Origin: Notospermus geniculatus
Lineage: Eukaryota > Nemertea > Pilidiophora > Heteronemertea > Lineidae
Length of the DNA: 64,000 bases
Assembly (NCBI GenBank): GCA_002633025.1
Contig: NMRB01000037.1
Location: 87,411-151,410 of the forward strand
Direction of reading: 5' to 3'
The notes beneath the pieces were generated by a model. It was not told where the DNA came from, did not search any database, and saw nothing but the letters and a program-made list of their open reading frames with translations. This document shows positions 11,301 to 22,910 of the stretch, one piece after another. Made by a program: the position numbers and the translations under genes. Within the stretch, counting starts at the first letter, position 1, and the number at the start of each line of letters is the position of its first letter.

Positions 11301-14300
11301 AGCTTGAACATTTCGTCGACCACTTACCAACTAAGGCAGTGAATGATCAGATCTTCCCACATGTTGTTCAGGGGTTCATGGATACAAATCCTGTTGTTAG
11401 GGAGCAGACCATCAAGGTAAGGGCATGGTTTTCAGTATACCGTATTCTCAGGTTGTATCTGTCAAATAGAGCGTAGATGGCTTCCCTTGGGTGGGATGGT
11501 CTTCTAGCAGAATATCATCTCTGGTTTCTGGGTCTTTATCGCATAATCTATAACCTTAATTTGATTGTCCAAGATACAGAAAAGCACAAAATTGACACAC
11601 AAAATGATAATAAGCAAGAAGTCAATCTCCAGAATTCACGAATTTTCGACCCCAACCGGGGTCTTTTTCAAGTGGAACTTTACAATCTGAAACTCTAGAA
11701 AAAAGAAAAAAAAAAGAGTTCTAGAGTTTCTTCTAGAGTTTCAGATTGTAAAGTTCCACTTGAAAAAGACCCCGGTTGGGGTCGAAAATTCGTGAATTCC
11801 GGAGATTGACTTCTTGCTTATTACCGGTATCTTAATTTGATTGTGATAATGATAAACAGGAAGTCAATTTCCAGAATCTTAGAAAATTTTCTACCCCAAC
11901 TGTGGTCTTCTTCAGGCTGGCACTTTCAAGTCGAGCTACCAGAAGTGTAATTGATTGTATTAGAGTAGTGATTCAGAATGATAGAACATGTAATATTGAT
12001 TCAATTGATATTGTCATTTTCAGTCCATGCTACATCTAGCATCAAAGCTAAACTACAAAAACCTGAATGAGGAGCTAATGAAGCATTTTGCACGACTGCA
12101 AACAAAGGATCCTGAAGGTGGAGTTAGGACAAATACAACGATATGTCTAGGGAAGGTTGGGTGCTATCTAAATCCTCAGGTGAGAAATCTTCATTCGTTA
12201 TGAAGTTACTGCCCAGAAAATCATTTGGAATTCGTATTCATATGTTGGAGAAACTATCGCAAGAATTTGAAGGAAGTTTCCTGGAAGATGATTTGAGGCA
12301 GTAAGTACATTAGTTAAAATGATTTATGATTTGCTTCAGAATCAAAGATGGACTGGCTGATGTTAACCCAGAATAATGCAATGTTGTTGCCAATTCCTAT
12401 TCTTATTAATACTTTCAAGTCAATCACTAAGTATCCATGTTACAATATACATGTACCGTGGCTGGTAGGAAAATTATTCTTTCGGTTTAATCATGGTTCA
12501 TCTCAATCCCCTTCTTTGGATTTCAGAAAGGATTAAGTTTCCTAGTCAATGATTGCAACCTTATTCACAACAATATCTGTATCTCATCCATCTTTGTGGA
12601 TAAAGCGGGAGAATGGAAGTTGGGTGGTGTCGATTACATGTATCCAGCGCAGGGAAATGATCCACCTCCTGTCAAGATACTTCCCCTCTTAGAAAAGTAT
12701 GACCCACCGGAGAAAGCTGGCAGTAGATTGGGACGGAAAGCCGGGGAGAAGTGGTCAGCTGACATGTGGGGTCTTGGATGCCTCATCTGGGAGGTGTTCA
12801 ATGGAAGTTTACCAAAGGTGGCCTCCTTAAAGCAACTAGGAAAGGTAAGACAAATTTGCTAATGCATTTACCAGTAATCATAAAGACTGGTAAATGCTTT
12901 TACTTCATGTACGTTTTACATTAGCCGTCTCTACTTCAGTTAAGCTTTCTTCATCCTCTGTTGCAGATTCCAAAATCACTGGTGCCAAATTACTGTGAAC
13001 TGGTTGGAGCTAATCCTAAATCTCGGCCCAATCCATCCAAATTCCTTGAGAGCTGTGCACAACCTGGTGGCTTCATGAAGAATGACTTTGTCAACACAAT
13101 GCTCTTCCTTGAAGAAATTCAGGTAAATTTGATTTACCCTAATCATTGTTCTGCCCCAATTAGGGAAATGCCCAATGGGAAATTTTGTATTTGTGTAATC
13201 TCTAGTGATGATTGTCAACTTGGCAGTGTTATATTTTTGTTTTTGCTCATTTCAGATAAAGGATCAGAATGAAAAAGTTGCCTTCTTTTCTAGTCTTGAC
13301 AAATCTCTGAATACTTTCCCGCCAGAGTTTTGCAAATATAAAATCCTTCCACAGTTGCTGAATGCACTTGAATATGGGAATGCGGGTTCAACAGTCTTGA
13401 CTCCATTGCTGAAGGTAAGTGAGATTGTTTTAATAATAACTCGCAGGATATTCACTATTACTTGTTTTGTATTTTTTTGAAAATTTACTACATTTTCTTT
13501 CCAATTCTAGCTTGGAAAATATCTTGAGACAGAAGAATTCCAACAGAAAATCACACCTTGTGTAGTCAAGATGTTTTCTTCTCCCGACAGAGCAACACGA
13601 GTCAGGCTTTTGCAACAGGTCAGTTTTCACACATAAGAAATCATGAACGACAGACATAAAAAATTGTCATATTTACTGCTAACATTTGTAAAACTTTAGC
13701 AATTTGCTTCCTAATTTTGAAGATTAAATTTTGTAATAATCTCCCTTCTTCAGCTTGAACATTTCGTCGACCACTTGCCAACGAAAGCAGTGAATGATCA
13801 GATCTTCCCGCATGTTGTCCAGGGATTCATGGACACGAATCCTGTTGTTAGGGAGCAGACCATCAAGGTAAGATAGTGATTTTCTTCAGTATATTCTCAA
13901 GTTGTATTGATCAAATGGAGTGCAGATGTCTCCCCTGGATGTGATGGTCTTCTAGCAAAAATCACCTCGGATTTACTGGGTCTTTAACCTACGACATTAA
14001 GTTGATTGTACCGGTATTTGAGTGTAAATTCAGAATGGTAGCACATGTATTTAAATTGTCATTTTCAGTCCATGCTACATCTTGCATCAAAGCTAAACTA
14101 CAAGAACCTGAATGAGGAGCTAATGAAGCATTTTGCACGACTGCAGACAAAGGATCCTGAAGGTGGAGTTAGGACAAACACAACGATATGTCTTGGAAAA
14201 GTCGGGTGCTATCTAAATCCTCAGGTGAGATATCTTCGTTCGTTATGAAGTTACTGCCCAGAAAATCATTTGGAAGTCGTATTCATATGTTGGAGAAACT

Positions 14301-17300
14301 ATCGCAAGAATTTGAAGGAAGTTTCCTGGAAGGTGATTTGAGTTTGAGCTCATTACCTCCCTCTTTCTGTTGTTCTGTCGGCTGATAAATTATGGTGAAT
14401 GGTGGCAGTAATGTGTTGATAGTGATTCAATCATTCCCTTTACTGTATACTAAGAAATTTTTCTTTTATAATAATATGGCCTATAGTAGTTTTCCCTGAC
14501 ATCACATCTATAAAACCAGATGATAAAACTTACCGTAAGCAATATCACCATTCACTTTATTTTTTTCAGATGCGACCGAAGATTTTAGCATCAGCTTATA
14601 TTCGTGCCTTAAAAGATTCATATCCTCCCGCCAGACAGGCGGGAATTCTTGCCATGGCTGCGACAAACAATTTTTTTACTCTGAAAGATGGTGCTATACG
14701 TTTGCTGCCTTCATTAATGGCAATGACGGTGGATCCTGACAAAGGTGTGCGTGATCAAGTGAGTACAGTAGTGTGCATTTCCAATGCTTTTCCAATGCTT
14801 CCTGGTCTCTGGTATCTCACACTATTGTCACAATGCCTCATTTTATGGGGCACCAAGTTATACATTTTTGAAGGGATGAACTGAAACGAAACATGCTAAC
14901 AACTAGGTAGGCATTTTCATTTTGATGATTGTCTGAATTTTGTTGTCTTCGCTTTGCAGGCATTTAAAGCTGTTCGTTGCTTCCTGGCAAAGTTAGAAAA
15001 AGCATCAGAAAATCCAGATTGCATTCCAGAATTAGGTAAGGAAATCATCTAATACTACAACATCCACCAATTCCGTAATTTTGGCCAAAGGCCCTTCGTC
15101 CAAAATTAGGTCTGGAATTGGTGGATCAACCCTCCAAAATCAGGTTCGGAAGTGGTGCACCAGATGCATTCCCTTGTAAAATTCTCATTTTTGTCATCAC
15201 ATGTCTGTTTTCAGAAAAAGATGTAATGACAGGTGGCACAGTGGCGGACCAGTCAAGTTGGGCAGGATGGGCCATGTCTGGTATGACCACACTGACGTCA
15301 AAAATATACAAGGGCAGGACTGGAACTGCTGGCAAACCCGCATCAGCAAATGGAGGTACCTATGTACGGGGAATACAAATAGGGAAAAAGCAAAGAAGGC
15401 GTTAAACTCCACTGGTGTTGTCTTGTGTGAACCAGTGATACTTTTGAAAAATTTTGAGAGTTCTTCATGAATTTTGTCGTGGCAGTTAGTTATATGTGAA
15501 ATTTACTTAATTTTAGCTGCTGGGAAACCAGCTCCAAAGCCTGTCTCCCCGTCAAGCCAGGCCAAGTATGTTAGTGAAAAGCCAGAGCCAGCACCGGCAA
15601 CGAGGGTAGAGCAAGAAGAGTCGTCGCTAATGGATGAAGATCAAGGCGATGGATGGGATGAGGAAAATTGGGGTGATATGGATGTAAGTGGCATGTTGAT
15701 GATAATTCTGTACTTGTTGGTCATAACAGACACCCCACCACCGGTTAAGGCTGAATGTCTGGTTAGAAGGTGCTGGGATTGAGTTGACATAAGTTGAACA
15801 CAGTGATATTTTGGATTCAGTTGGTGTGTTTTCTTTGCGGTTCTTTTCAAACTAAAGTGCTGTGTGAAGCTTGTGTTGGTTTCAGTAGAATTAAATTCAA
15901 TTTCAACTTTAATTTCCTCAAAGCTACCAACCGGTATGGGAGTTTCTGACTGACTGATAGACACAGAAGAACTGATGTTGACCAATCTAATATTGAATAC
16001 GGTAAATGAAATGATGTAATCCTTGCTACGAGATGATATTACTATTAGTATTTGGCATGTCATTCTAAACTTTCAGGAGATTGGTGAAGCAGCAGAAGAA
16101 ACAAATTTGCAAGCAGGGGGTGGAGGTTGGGATGATGATGAGGATTGGGGGAGTTTGGATGATACGACGCTATCGTCAGGGGTGAGTAAAATATTTTGCC
16201 TGAATATCATTTGTTTCTTAGTTCATGTAGCCTATAACAATTTGTCATCACTATTTGTTGGAAAATTTCAAATGCCACCTTGTCCGTTGAAAGTAAATTC
16301 CAGGANGATAGATGAACCAGATCAAAACATGCTAAAAACAGGCATTTTCAATTTGGGGATTGACTGAATTTTCTTGTATTTTTTTGCAGGCATTTAAAGC
16401 TGTTCGTTGCTTCCTGGCGAAGTTAGAAAAAGCATCAGAAAATCCAGATTGCATTCCAGAATTAGGTAAGGAAATTTTGTGAAATAACTACAAATACAAC
16501 CCTTCTTCCAAAATTAGGTTTGGAATTGGTGGATCAACCCTCCAAAATCAGGTTCGGAAGTGGTGCACCAGATGCATTCCCTTGTAAAATTCTCATTTTG
16601 GTCATCACATGTCTGTTTTCAGAAAAAGATGTAATGACAGGTGGCACAGGGGCGGACCAGTCAAGTTGGGCAGGATGGGCCATGTCTGGTATGACCACAC
16701 TGACGTCAAAAATATACAAGGGCAGGACTGGAACTGCCGGCAAACCCGCATCAGCAAATGGAGGTATGTACTGAGGGTACAAAAGAGGAAAAAGCAAAAA
16801 AAGCATTAAACTCCACCAGTGTTGTCTTGTGTGAACCACTGATACTTTTGAAAAATTTTGAGAGTTGTTCATGAATTTTGTCGTGTCAGTCAGTTATATG
16901 TGAAATTTACTTTTAGCTGCTGGGAAACCAGCTCCAAAGCCTGTCTCCCCGTCAAGCCAGGCCAAGTCTGTTAGTGAAAAGCCAGAGCCAGCACCGGCAA
17001 CGAGGGTAGAGCAAGAAGAGTCGTCGCTAATGGATGAAGATCAAGGCGATGGATGGGATGAGGAAAATTGGGGTGATATGGATGTAAGTGGCATGTTGAT
17101 GATAATTCTGTACTTGTTGGTCATAACAGACACCCCACCACCGGTTAAGGCTGAATTTCTGGTTAGAAGGTGCTGGGATTGAGTTGACAAAAGTTGAACA
17201 CAGTGATATTTTGGATTCAGTTGGTGTGTTTTCTTTGCGGTTCTTTTCAAACTTAAGTGCTGTGTGAAGCTTGTGTGGGTTTCAGTAGAATTAAATTCAA

Positions 17301-20300
17301 TTTCAACTTTAATTTCATCAAAGCTACCTACCGGTATGGGACTTCGTGACTGACTGATAGACACAGAATGTTGACCAATCTATGTCGAACAAACCAAATG
17401 ATGTACCGTAATCCTTGCTACAAGATGATATTACTATTACCGGTAGTATTTGTCATGTCGTTCTAAACTTTCAGGAGATTGGTGAAGCAGCAGAAGAAAC
17501 AAATACGCAAGCAGGGGGTGGAGGTTGGGATGATGATGATGACTGGGGGAGTTTGGATGATACGATGCCATCGTCAGGGGTGAGTGAAAATTTTTGCTGA
17601 ATATCATTTGTTTCTTATTTCCTGTATAACAATTTAACATCACTATTTCTTGGACAATTTCATAGAAGTTTTGAGCGCAAATGCCACCTCATCCAGTGTG
17701 GACTAAAATGAAAATAAATTCCAGGATTTTTTTTCGAATTCTGATAATTTTCCTCAAAAGTAAGGGATATTCCAGGAGTAAGCCCCGTTGTGTTGATTGG
17801 TGCTACTTGCATGGACCTGTGCTATGACAACATACCAACTCCATCCACTGCTCAGGTTTCCCATCTTTGCATGTACGTGGGGGAGTCAGAGGCTGAGATC
17901 ACCAGCCTGGCACTCTCTGCCCTGGGTCCGGGGACTTTTCCCCAAGCAGATGAGAAAGGACTTCCCAGTTTGTTGCTTGGAAGCAAGTCTCTGAAATACC
18001 ACACTGGAAGTAGGACCCCTGGTTCTTTATATAGGGACTGTCTCAGTCGATGGATGATTTATGTGGTGTTGAAAAAGATTCCAGGAGATATATTCAGTAT
18101 TGAAAATTCTGCATCACAACATTATAATGTAGATTTTGATTGTTCTATGTTGTGGAGATATATGTAGGCAATATTTTAATATCTTCTTAATTGGTAAATA
18201 GAACAGTGGTTAATTATTATTACATAATACAATTTTTTTGTGTCAGGTTTTAATTCCACCTGCAAACTGCAACTCGTTATTATCATATGTGACCCGTGAC
18301 GGCAAAATGAGTTTGAATGCGCCGGAAAGAAGACCCAGGATGACACCAGAGAACAATTACAGAAATGGACAAAGTCTGATTTCACAATGGGCAGACAATG
18401 CTGAAATCAACAAACCGTTGGTTCACCTTGGGTCTTCTACTTTGCACATTCCGACTCATTTTGCTGTCACGGGTCACATATTCTTGCCTCATGAAGAAAA
18501 CAACTGATGTTCTGAAATGTACAGTGGAACTTTCTATTGAGGACACCTACAGGACTGCCTGTTCCTGTCCTTAATTGAGAGGTGTTCTCAATACAGAGGT
18601 GAAAATGAAGAAACATGGCCAATTAGGAACTGAACTTCGGTGTCCTTTCTCGAGAGGTGTCCTCATGGCAGAGATGTCCATTAAGGGAGGTTCTAATGTA
18701 ATAATTGCATTGAAACAAATTCTAAATTTCAGGGTGCTAAAGCGAGTGGTGCCATGAGTTTAGGGGGACGGGCTGGAGGAACCAAGGGCAGAGCGACAGA
18801 TGGATGGGGTGGTGATTGGGAAGACGATTTTGCCAACGAGGACAATTCTACGGCATCGAGTTCATACAACTGGGGACAAGCGGCTGATACAAACCAAGAT
18901 GACATCTTCAATAAGTTGATATCAGAACCTGAAAAAACAAAAAAGGTATGAATGATGTGCCATGTAATTCTGTACAGATAACCCCTAAAAGGCCAGAGGT
19001 GACAATCGCCAATGTGGGATTCTGCAGCTGCAGTTTTGCCACTTGTTCTCAGATGGCGCAGCGATCGCTCCACGCTTTGTAAACATTTAGTCAGTTGAGA
19101 AGATAGTTAGCGACAGGATTGAAACGTGTAGATCCAATGTGCTGGCTAAGGCCACGTTTATTATATTCTTTGGTTTACGGGCACAAAGATTTTGAGCCCA
19201 GGTGCGGAGGACGAAATAAAAATTAAAAAAAACTTCGGTTCAGTTCATTTTTTTCATTTTCAGCTTTAGAATGACAAGTTAGACAAATTGGAGGAAATAA
19301 AAAACCAAATAAATTCTTTATAAATGCCTATTTTTTGCTTCTTTCCGTCCTCGCTGCTGGGAAATAGGCCTACACCAGTTGGTTTTATTTATTTTTAGCT
19401 GTCGTGACTGCTGAAATCAAGGTCGGCGGGAATAAAAACAACTCCATTTATTTGTTTTTTTCTCAGAAGACCTCATTTGAACTTTGGAGGCAATAAAAGA
19501 AACTGATTTTCCCAATTTTATTTTTTTTCGGAATGGCATTTTGCCACGTCGGCGGGCCCGTAAACCAAAGAATAAAAAAAGTGTGGCCGAAAGTCCAAAC
19601 CCCAAACATCCAAATCTTAATCTTCTTCAGCCTGCTTCAAGACCTGTGTCACAGTCAAAACCAGCCCCATCTCAAAGCACAAGGACAGCTCCAAGCAGTA
19701 GCACCAGAGTAGCACCAGCAGGTAGCACAAAGTCAGGAGCAGCACCAACTAGTAGTGCGTCTTCCATGAAAGCCACCAGTGATTGGGGAGATGAGAGCGG
19801 TTGGGGAGACACCTCCGACTGGAAGGATGATGGTTTTGGTGATATGGAGTCAACTGAAGGTCAGTTTCTAGCAAAATGGAGTTCAATTCTGTTACCGAGG
19901 AGCCCTGATAGCTGAGTGGTTATCATGTCCGCTTAGCAAGCGGCAGGTCTCGGGTTCGAATCTAGACCGGGCCATATGGGATTTCACTCCCTGCTCTTCA
20001 TGTCCGTCGCATGGGACAGTAAGCTGTGGTGCCTTGTACCTTGTTTCTTTGCAAGGGCAAGGAAAAGACCCCATCCAAGTGAGGAACATGAGTAGCTTGA
20101 GATGGCCTCTTCCGTATTTACCAGGGCCAATAATGCTATGCTTCGACCCTGACAGAAAAATCAAATACAAAATACTGTTGTTCACTTTTAATTGTTTCTA
20201 AGTTCTTTCATTTCATTTTCTGAGCTCAGGTGCCAATGGATCGTAAAATTTAACAATGAACATTTATAAGATTTATACAATTAAGTTCGATTTTCTTTCT

Positions 20301-20524
20301 GAGCTGTTGTCCCCGCAAATTTTTGCTGAAATTCCCTGTATTTTCACAGGTTTTGCCCCATAGTCACATAATTCTTGTCTCTTCCAGCTGATAGCAAGGC
20401 TGAACAGAGGAGAAAAAGAGAGGAGAGGAAAATACAACGACAAAAAGAACTCGAGGCGAAACGTGCCGCACGGCAGGGAGGTGGTGCTTTGAAGTTAGGA
20501 GCAAAGAAACTGGCTGCAGATTGA
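8365..20524 (+). CDS. SCYL1: SCYL1 N-terminal kinase-like protein (pseudokinase, COPI trafficking)
   Basis: SCYL1 is a catalytically inactive kinase-like scaffold that acts at the Golgi/ERGIC with COPI. Exons: 8365-8478, 9014-9073, 9246-9326, 9561-9680, 10070-10387, 10510-10665, 10787-10945, 11061-11168, 11303-11416, 12024-12179; second copies 12527-12844, 12967-13122, 13256-13414, 13511-13618, 13754-13867, 14069-14224; then 14570-14758, 14960-15035, 15215-15355, 15517-15683, 16077-16181; second copies 16390-16465, 16623-16763, 16917-17083, 17475-17579; then 18733-18945, 19631-19859, 20388-20524. With one copy of each block the protein is 880 residues (human about 808); with both it stays in frame at about 1380. 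The kinase domain has HNN for HRD and GGVDYM for DFG, hence inactive. HEAT repeats follow, then acidic Trp-rich segments ([23 protein letters not shown]) and a basic coiled coil ending [10 protein letters not shown]. Identity is strong; the true exon count depends on how the duplications are resolved. Confidence 0.95.
9770..9932. mobile_element. hAT-like MITE present only in copy A
   Basis: TIRs CAGGGTTCAAAGTTCAT and ATGAACTTTGATCCCTG bound a 163 bp element. It is flanked by TGTTT on both sides (9765-9769 and 9933-9937). The matching intron in copy B (near 12385) lacks it, giving an empty site. The hAT assignment rests on the CAGGG ends and short duplication and is inference. Confidence 0.75.
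11569..11830. mobile_element. foldback element, family FB1, with 14 bp target duplication
   Basis: An inverted dimer: the arm with GACCCCAACCGGGGTC is mirrored after a short A-rich loop. It is flanked by a perfect direct repeat CTTAATTTGATTGT at 11555-11568 and 11831-11844. Copy B of the same SCYL1 intron (near 14003) has only one, slightly diverged, copy of this target. A second copy of the family is at 39257-39510. Confidence 0.85.
11845..11960. mobile_element. single-arm relic related to FB1/FB2
   Basis: Contains GGAAGTCAATTTCCAGAAT, a diverged ACCCCAACTGTGGTCTTCTTC and GGCTGGCACTTTC, matching one arm of the 23.2 kb element. A near repeat of the target (AATTGATTGT at about 11949-11958) follows it. 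It probably inserted before the adjacent 11569-11830 copy. Confidence 0.6.
14875..17715 (+). repeat. tandem duplicate of SCYL1 exons 12-15 (block 2, copies A and B)
   Basis: Copy A runs about 14875-16305 and copy B about 16307-17715, meeting at the lone N (16306). Exons 12-15 keep lengths of 76, 141, 167 and 105 nt and phases in both. Silent and replacement changes both occur in this disordered linker: Val/Gly in exon 13, Tyr/Ser in exon 14, and Leu/Thr, Glu/Asp, Thr/Met and Leu/Pro in exon 15. The N exactly at the joint favours an assembly join of two haplotypes. Confidence 0.9.
17716..18732. other. SCYL1 intron between exons 15 and 16
   Basis: No supported exon was seen. A 125-codon open frame at 17790-18167 lacks splice context and has no recognised family. 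A TIR element occupies about 18520-18700 and begins TACAGTGGAACTTTCTATTG, with an inverse end near TTAAGGGAGGTTCTAATGTA, like mariner-type MITEs. Confidence 0.5.
19150..19588. mobile_element. TIR element immediately upstream of SCYL1 exon 17
   Basis: GGCCACGTTTATTATATTC...GGTTTACGGGC is mirrored by GCCCGTAAACC...GTGTGGCC. The right end is only about 40 bp from the exon 17 acceptor at 19630, so branch point and pyrimidine tract lie at or just beyond the element edge. Confidence 0.7.
19898..20165 (+). repeat. tRNA-derived SINE in SCYL1 intron 17
   Basis: The head has an A-box-like TAGCTGAGTGGTTATCATG and the B box GGGTTCGAATC at 19951. An anticodon-arm-like CCGC-TTAGCAA-GCGG lies between. The T-arm is followed by a non-tRNA body to about 20165, so it is a SINE and not a tRNA gene. 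Confidence 0.7.
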
Positions 20525-20604
20525 AGGGACAAGGAGGCAGGGTGGTATTGAATCAAGGCCTCTGATCCTGCAGTAATGGTGCTAGTACTAGTCTAAACAC
20601 GTGT

Positions 20605-20881
20605 AAAGTCCGGCAACATCTACCGGTAAGCGGGACCCAATGGAATGCGGAAGTCAGGAAATGAGACAGGAATTTGCGGTTTTCAATGATGCATTTGACT
20701 GCATAACCGATGATGATCCGTTGTACACTATTGGGCACCACTGAAGTCTGTTTGTATAGTTGGATCGTGCTTTCAATTGGTTATTCAAGAGTTCGTTTGA
20801 TAAAAGATCCGTGGAAAATCCAAGTAATATATTGCCTAACTTCCGCATTCCGTTGGGTCGTGCTTAGATGTTGCCAGACTT
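20605..20881. mobile_element. TIR element in SCYL1 3' region
   Basis: AAGTCCGGCAACATCT at the left pairs with AGATGTTGCCAGACTT at the right, and inner arms GACCCAATGGAATGCGGAAG / CTTCCGCATTCCGTTGGGTC extend the pairing. No coding content. Confidence 0.7.
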
Positions 20882-21680
20882 AACTGCAGAATCTGGGCTC
20901 TCCTTGTTGGATTGGCTTGTATCATAGAGCACTGGCATAATTAAGTAGGTGTAAACTCCCCTGATTGGAGGGAAAATAAAGCCTGTAAATTATCCTCCAA
21001 TCAGAGGCATGGTTTCTTCCCTATTAGCTACTGGCATTGCCTTTCATTCTCGTCAGAATTTCAGTATAATTCTGTCTTTTTAATTCAATTGACTGTGATC
21101 CTTTTTAGTGGTGGTTCGGGCAAAATTGTGATTGATGATAAAGTCATATATCTGCTTGTTGAGAACAAAACTCAAGGAAATAGTTATTGATTGCATTACC
21201 TCAATAGATTTGATACAACCTAGTCAATTCAGCTTCTCTTTATCACGCACAGTTTGCTGGTGCACCTGCTGGCAGCCATATCAAAATCCTACACATCAGG
21301 GTTACATCTGTGCTGGATTGGCGTGACTTCGGGGGCTGAGCAGCATCTGTGACCCTCCGCTACAAAACCAAGTCGCACGGAAAATGAGCCTAAATGTACT
21401 GACATGACAACAGGAGATAAAGACAGAAATAGAATCACTCACACTTCACAATAGATAGACAGACAATACAGAAATTGACAAGTGCGTTGGTCCCAACTTG
21501 CCAACCTCGGAGTGACTGATGACTGGTTTTGTGGTGGAGGGGTCACATTTGTCGATTTCAGTATTGTTTGTCCATAGTGAAGTCATCTTTCGTGATGATG
21601 CTGGGTGGAAGCTGTAGGCCTGCCTATAAACCTGTGGTTTCTCTCGCTGTTTTGATATAATTTAGTGAATTTGGTTGACC

Positions 21681-21891
21681 TACTGTAAACCGTGAAATTT
21701 TCGCGTGCGTTTTATTTTCGCGATTTTTGCGTTCAAGGGTCAAAACGCGAACATAAATCACGTGAAAATTACTCTTTTTATTATTCTTTTGAAGCTGAAG
21801 GGTTCCAATCGCGAATATTTATTCTTCGCGAATTCGTAGATCACCAAAATTGCGAACATTTAGCATTGCGAAAATATCACGGTTTACAGTA
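21681..21891. mobile_element. mariner-type MITE (TACTGTAAACCGTGA ends)
   Basis: Left end TACTGTAAACCGTGAAATT, right end AATATCACGGTTTACAGTA. The interior is rich in CGCGAA/TTCGCG words in both orientations. TA termini fit Tc1/mariner-mobilised MITEs. Confidence 0.75.
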
Positions 21892-22910
21892 TCATGAGAA
21901 AAATTATTCTAATGCATATTTCAGATTTCACTCATGCGGTGGTGTTGTGGTAAAGATAAGAATCTCACACATCTCAGACCATTTCTGACATCAACTGATG
22001 GCTGTGTGGCAGGGTCCTTGTCTGATTTGCTGCCATATAGGTCCCTTCTAGGGTCCTATGGGTCTTTTAGTGCCGGCCTCATTTCATTTTCATCGGTTGT
22101 AGGGACCAATAAGTATCCATGTTTATATCCCTATTACGCTGTTAGGGCATGGAGCTTCTGGGCAGTTCTTGTAGCTCTCAAAAGGTCACAAAAATTTATA
22201 ACTGGATTTGGTTTATGCATAATCTGTCTTTTGTTAGGCATGTGCGGACACAAGGAAATGAAAATATAATGACGCTTCTCCTTTGTGTAAAACTCGTTAA
22301 CTTTGAAGTGTTGCTCTTACATGTACCTTTTAAGTTGAGTTTTGGTAAAAGACTTTTGGTGAAAAATCAGTTATATATTTTTTCATTTGAAATTTAAAAT
22401 GCTCCAATCTCACTTTGTTGTGTAGATTGGCTTTCATTCATGGAACTGTGGTGATTTCTATTTATGACAACTGTACAGTGTATATTTCTGTAAAATAACA
22501 TGTAAATAAATACAACTGAAGTACATACAATCTACAGTCGTTTTCTTTGCAATCATCTTCATTAACGACCAAAAGAAACTTATGTAATATAAGTATTTTT
22601 ATTCAAAAGCTACACTTTGTATAAATTTTGATTACTCATGCTCCAGTTGGTTACTATATTGCCTACTGAGCAATTTACTGCTATCTTGGATAAAATAAAG
22701 TCATTACTGCTGAACAGCTGTACAAAAATTTGACTCCTCATATACACTGGAGTCAGTTGAAAGTGCGAATTGGTTCCTTAGGTGAACTGTATCCTTATTA
22801 CTGCAGTCAATTTCATGGAAAGTGATGGATGATATCATAGGTAAATGACAAAAAATGATGAGAAAGATTTAACCCTTTCACTGCTTCACCATGTTGATTT
22901 CACCAGAAGT

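Larger units (their letters stand above)
9678..14339 (+). repeat. tandem duplicate of SCYL1 exons 5-10 (block 1, copies A and B)
   Basis: Copy A runs about 9678-12297 and copy B about 12298-14339. Both start GCAGTAAGTACATTAG and end ...GATTTGAG. Exons 5-10 have identical lengths (318, 156, 159, 108, 114, 156 nt) and all splice sites are intact in both. By eye there are about 27 silent differences and one replacement (Ser to Thr in exon 7) over 1011 coding bases. Introns differ by point changes and by two insertions present only in A (9770-9932 and 11569-11830) plus an older one next to it. This looks like two alleles placed in series, or a young tandem duplication. Confidence 0.9.
20525..22510 (+). 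other. probable SCYL1 3' UTR with candidate poly(A) signal
   Basis: No further SCYL1 exon follows the stop at 20522-20524. AATAAA occurs at about 22505-22510 in an AT-rich context. Two inverted-repeat elements lie in this stretch (20605-20881 and 21681-21891). The real cleavage site could be earlier; a transcript 3' end would decide. Confidence 0.4.

Noticed and set aside
17790-18167. 125-codon open frame in a SCYL1 intron
   Set aside because: No splice sites or start context fit it into SCYL1, no family recognised, and it ends in low-complexity AT sequence. Treated as chance.
19898-19975. Functional tRNA gene
   Set aside because: A and B boxes are present but the acceptor stem does not close and a SINE body follows.
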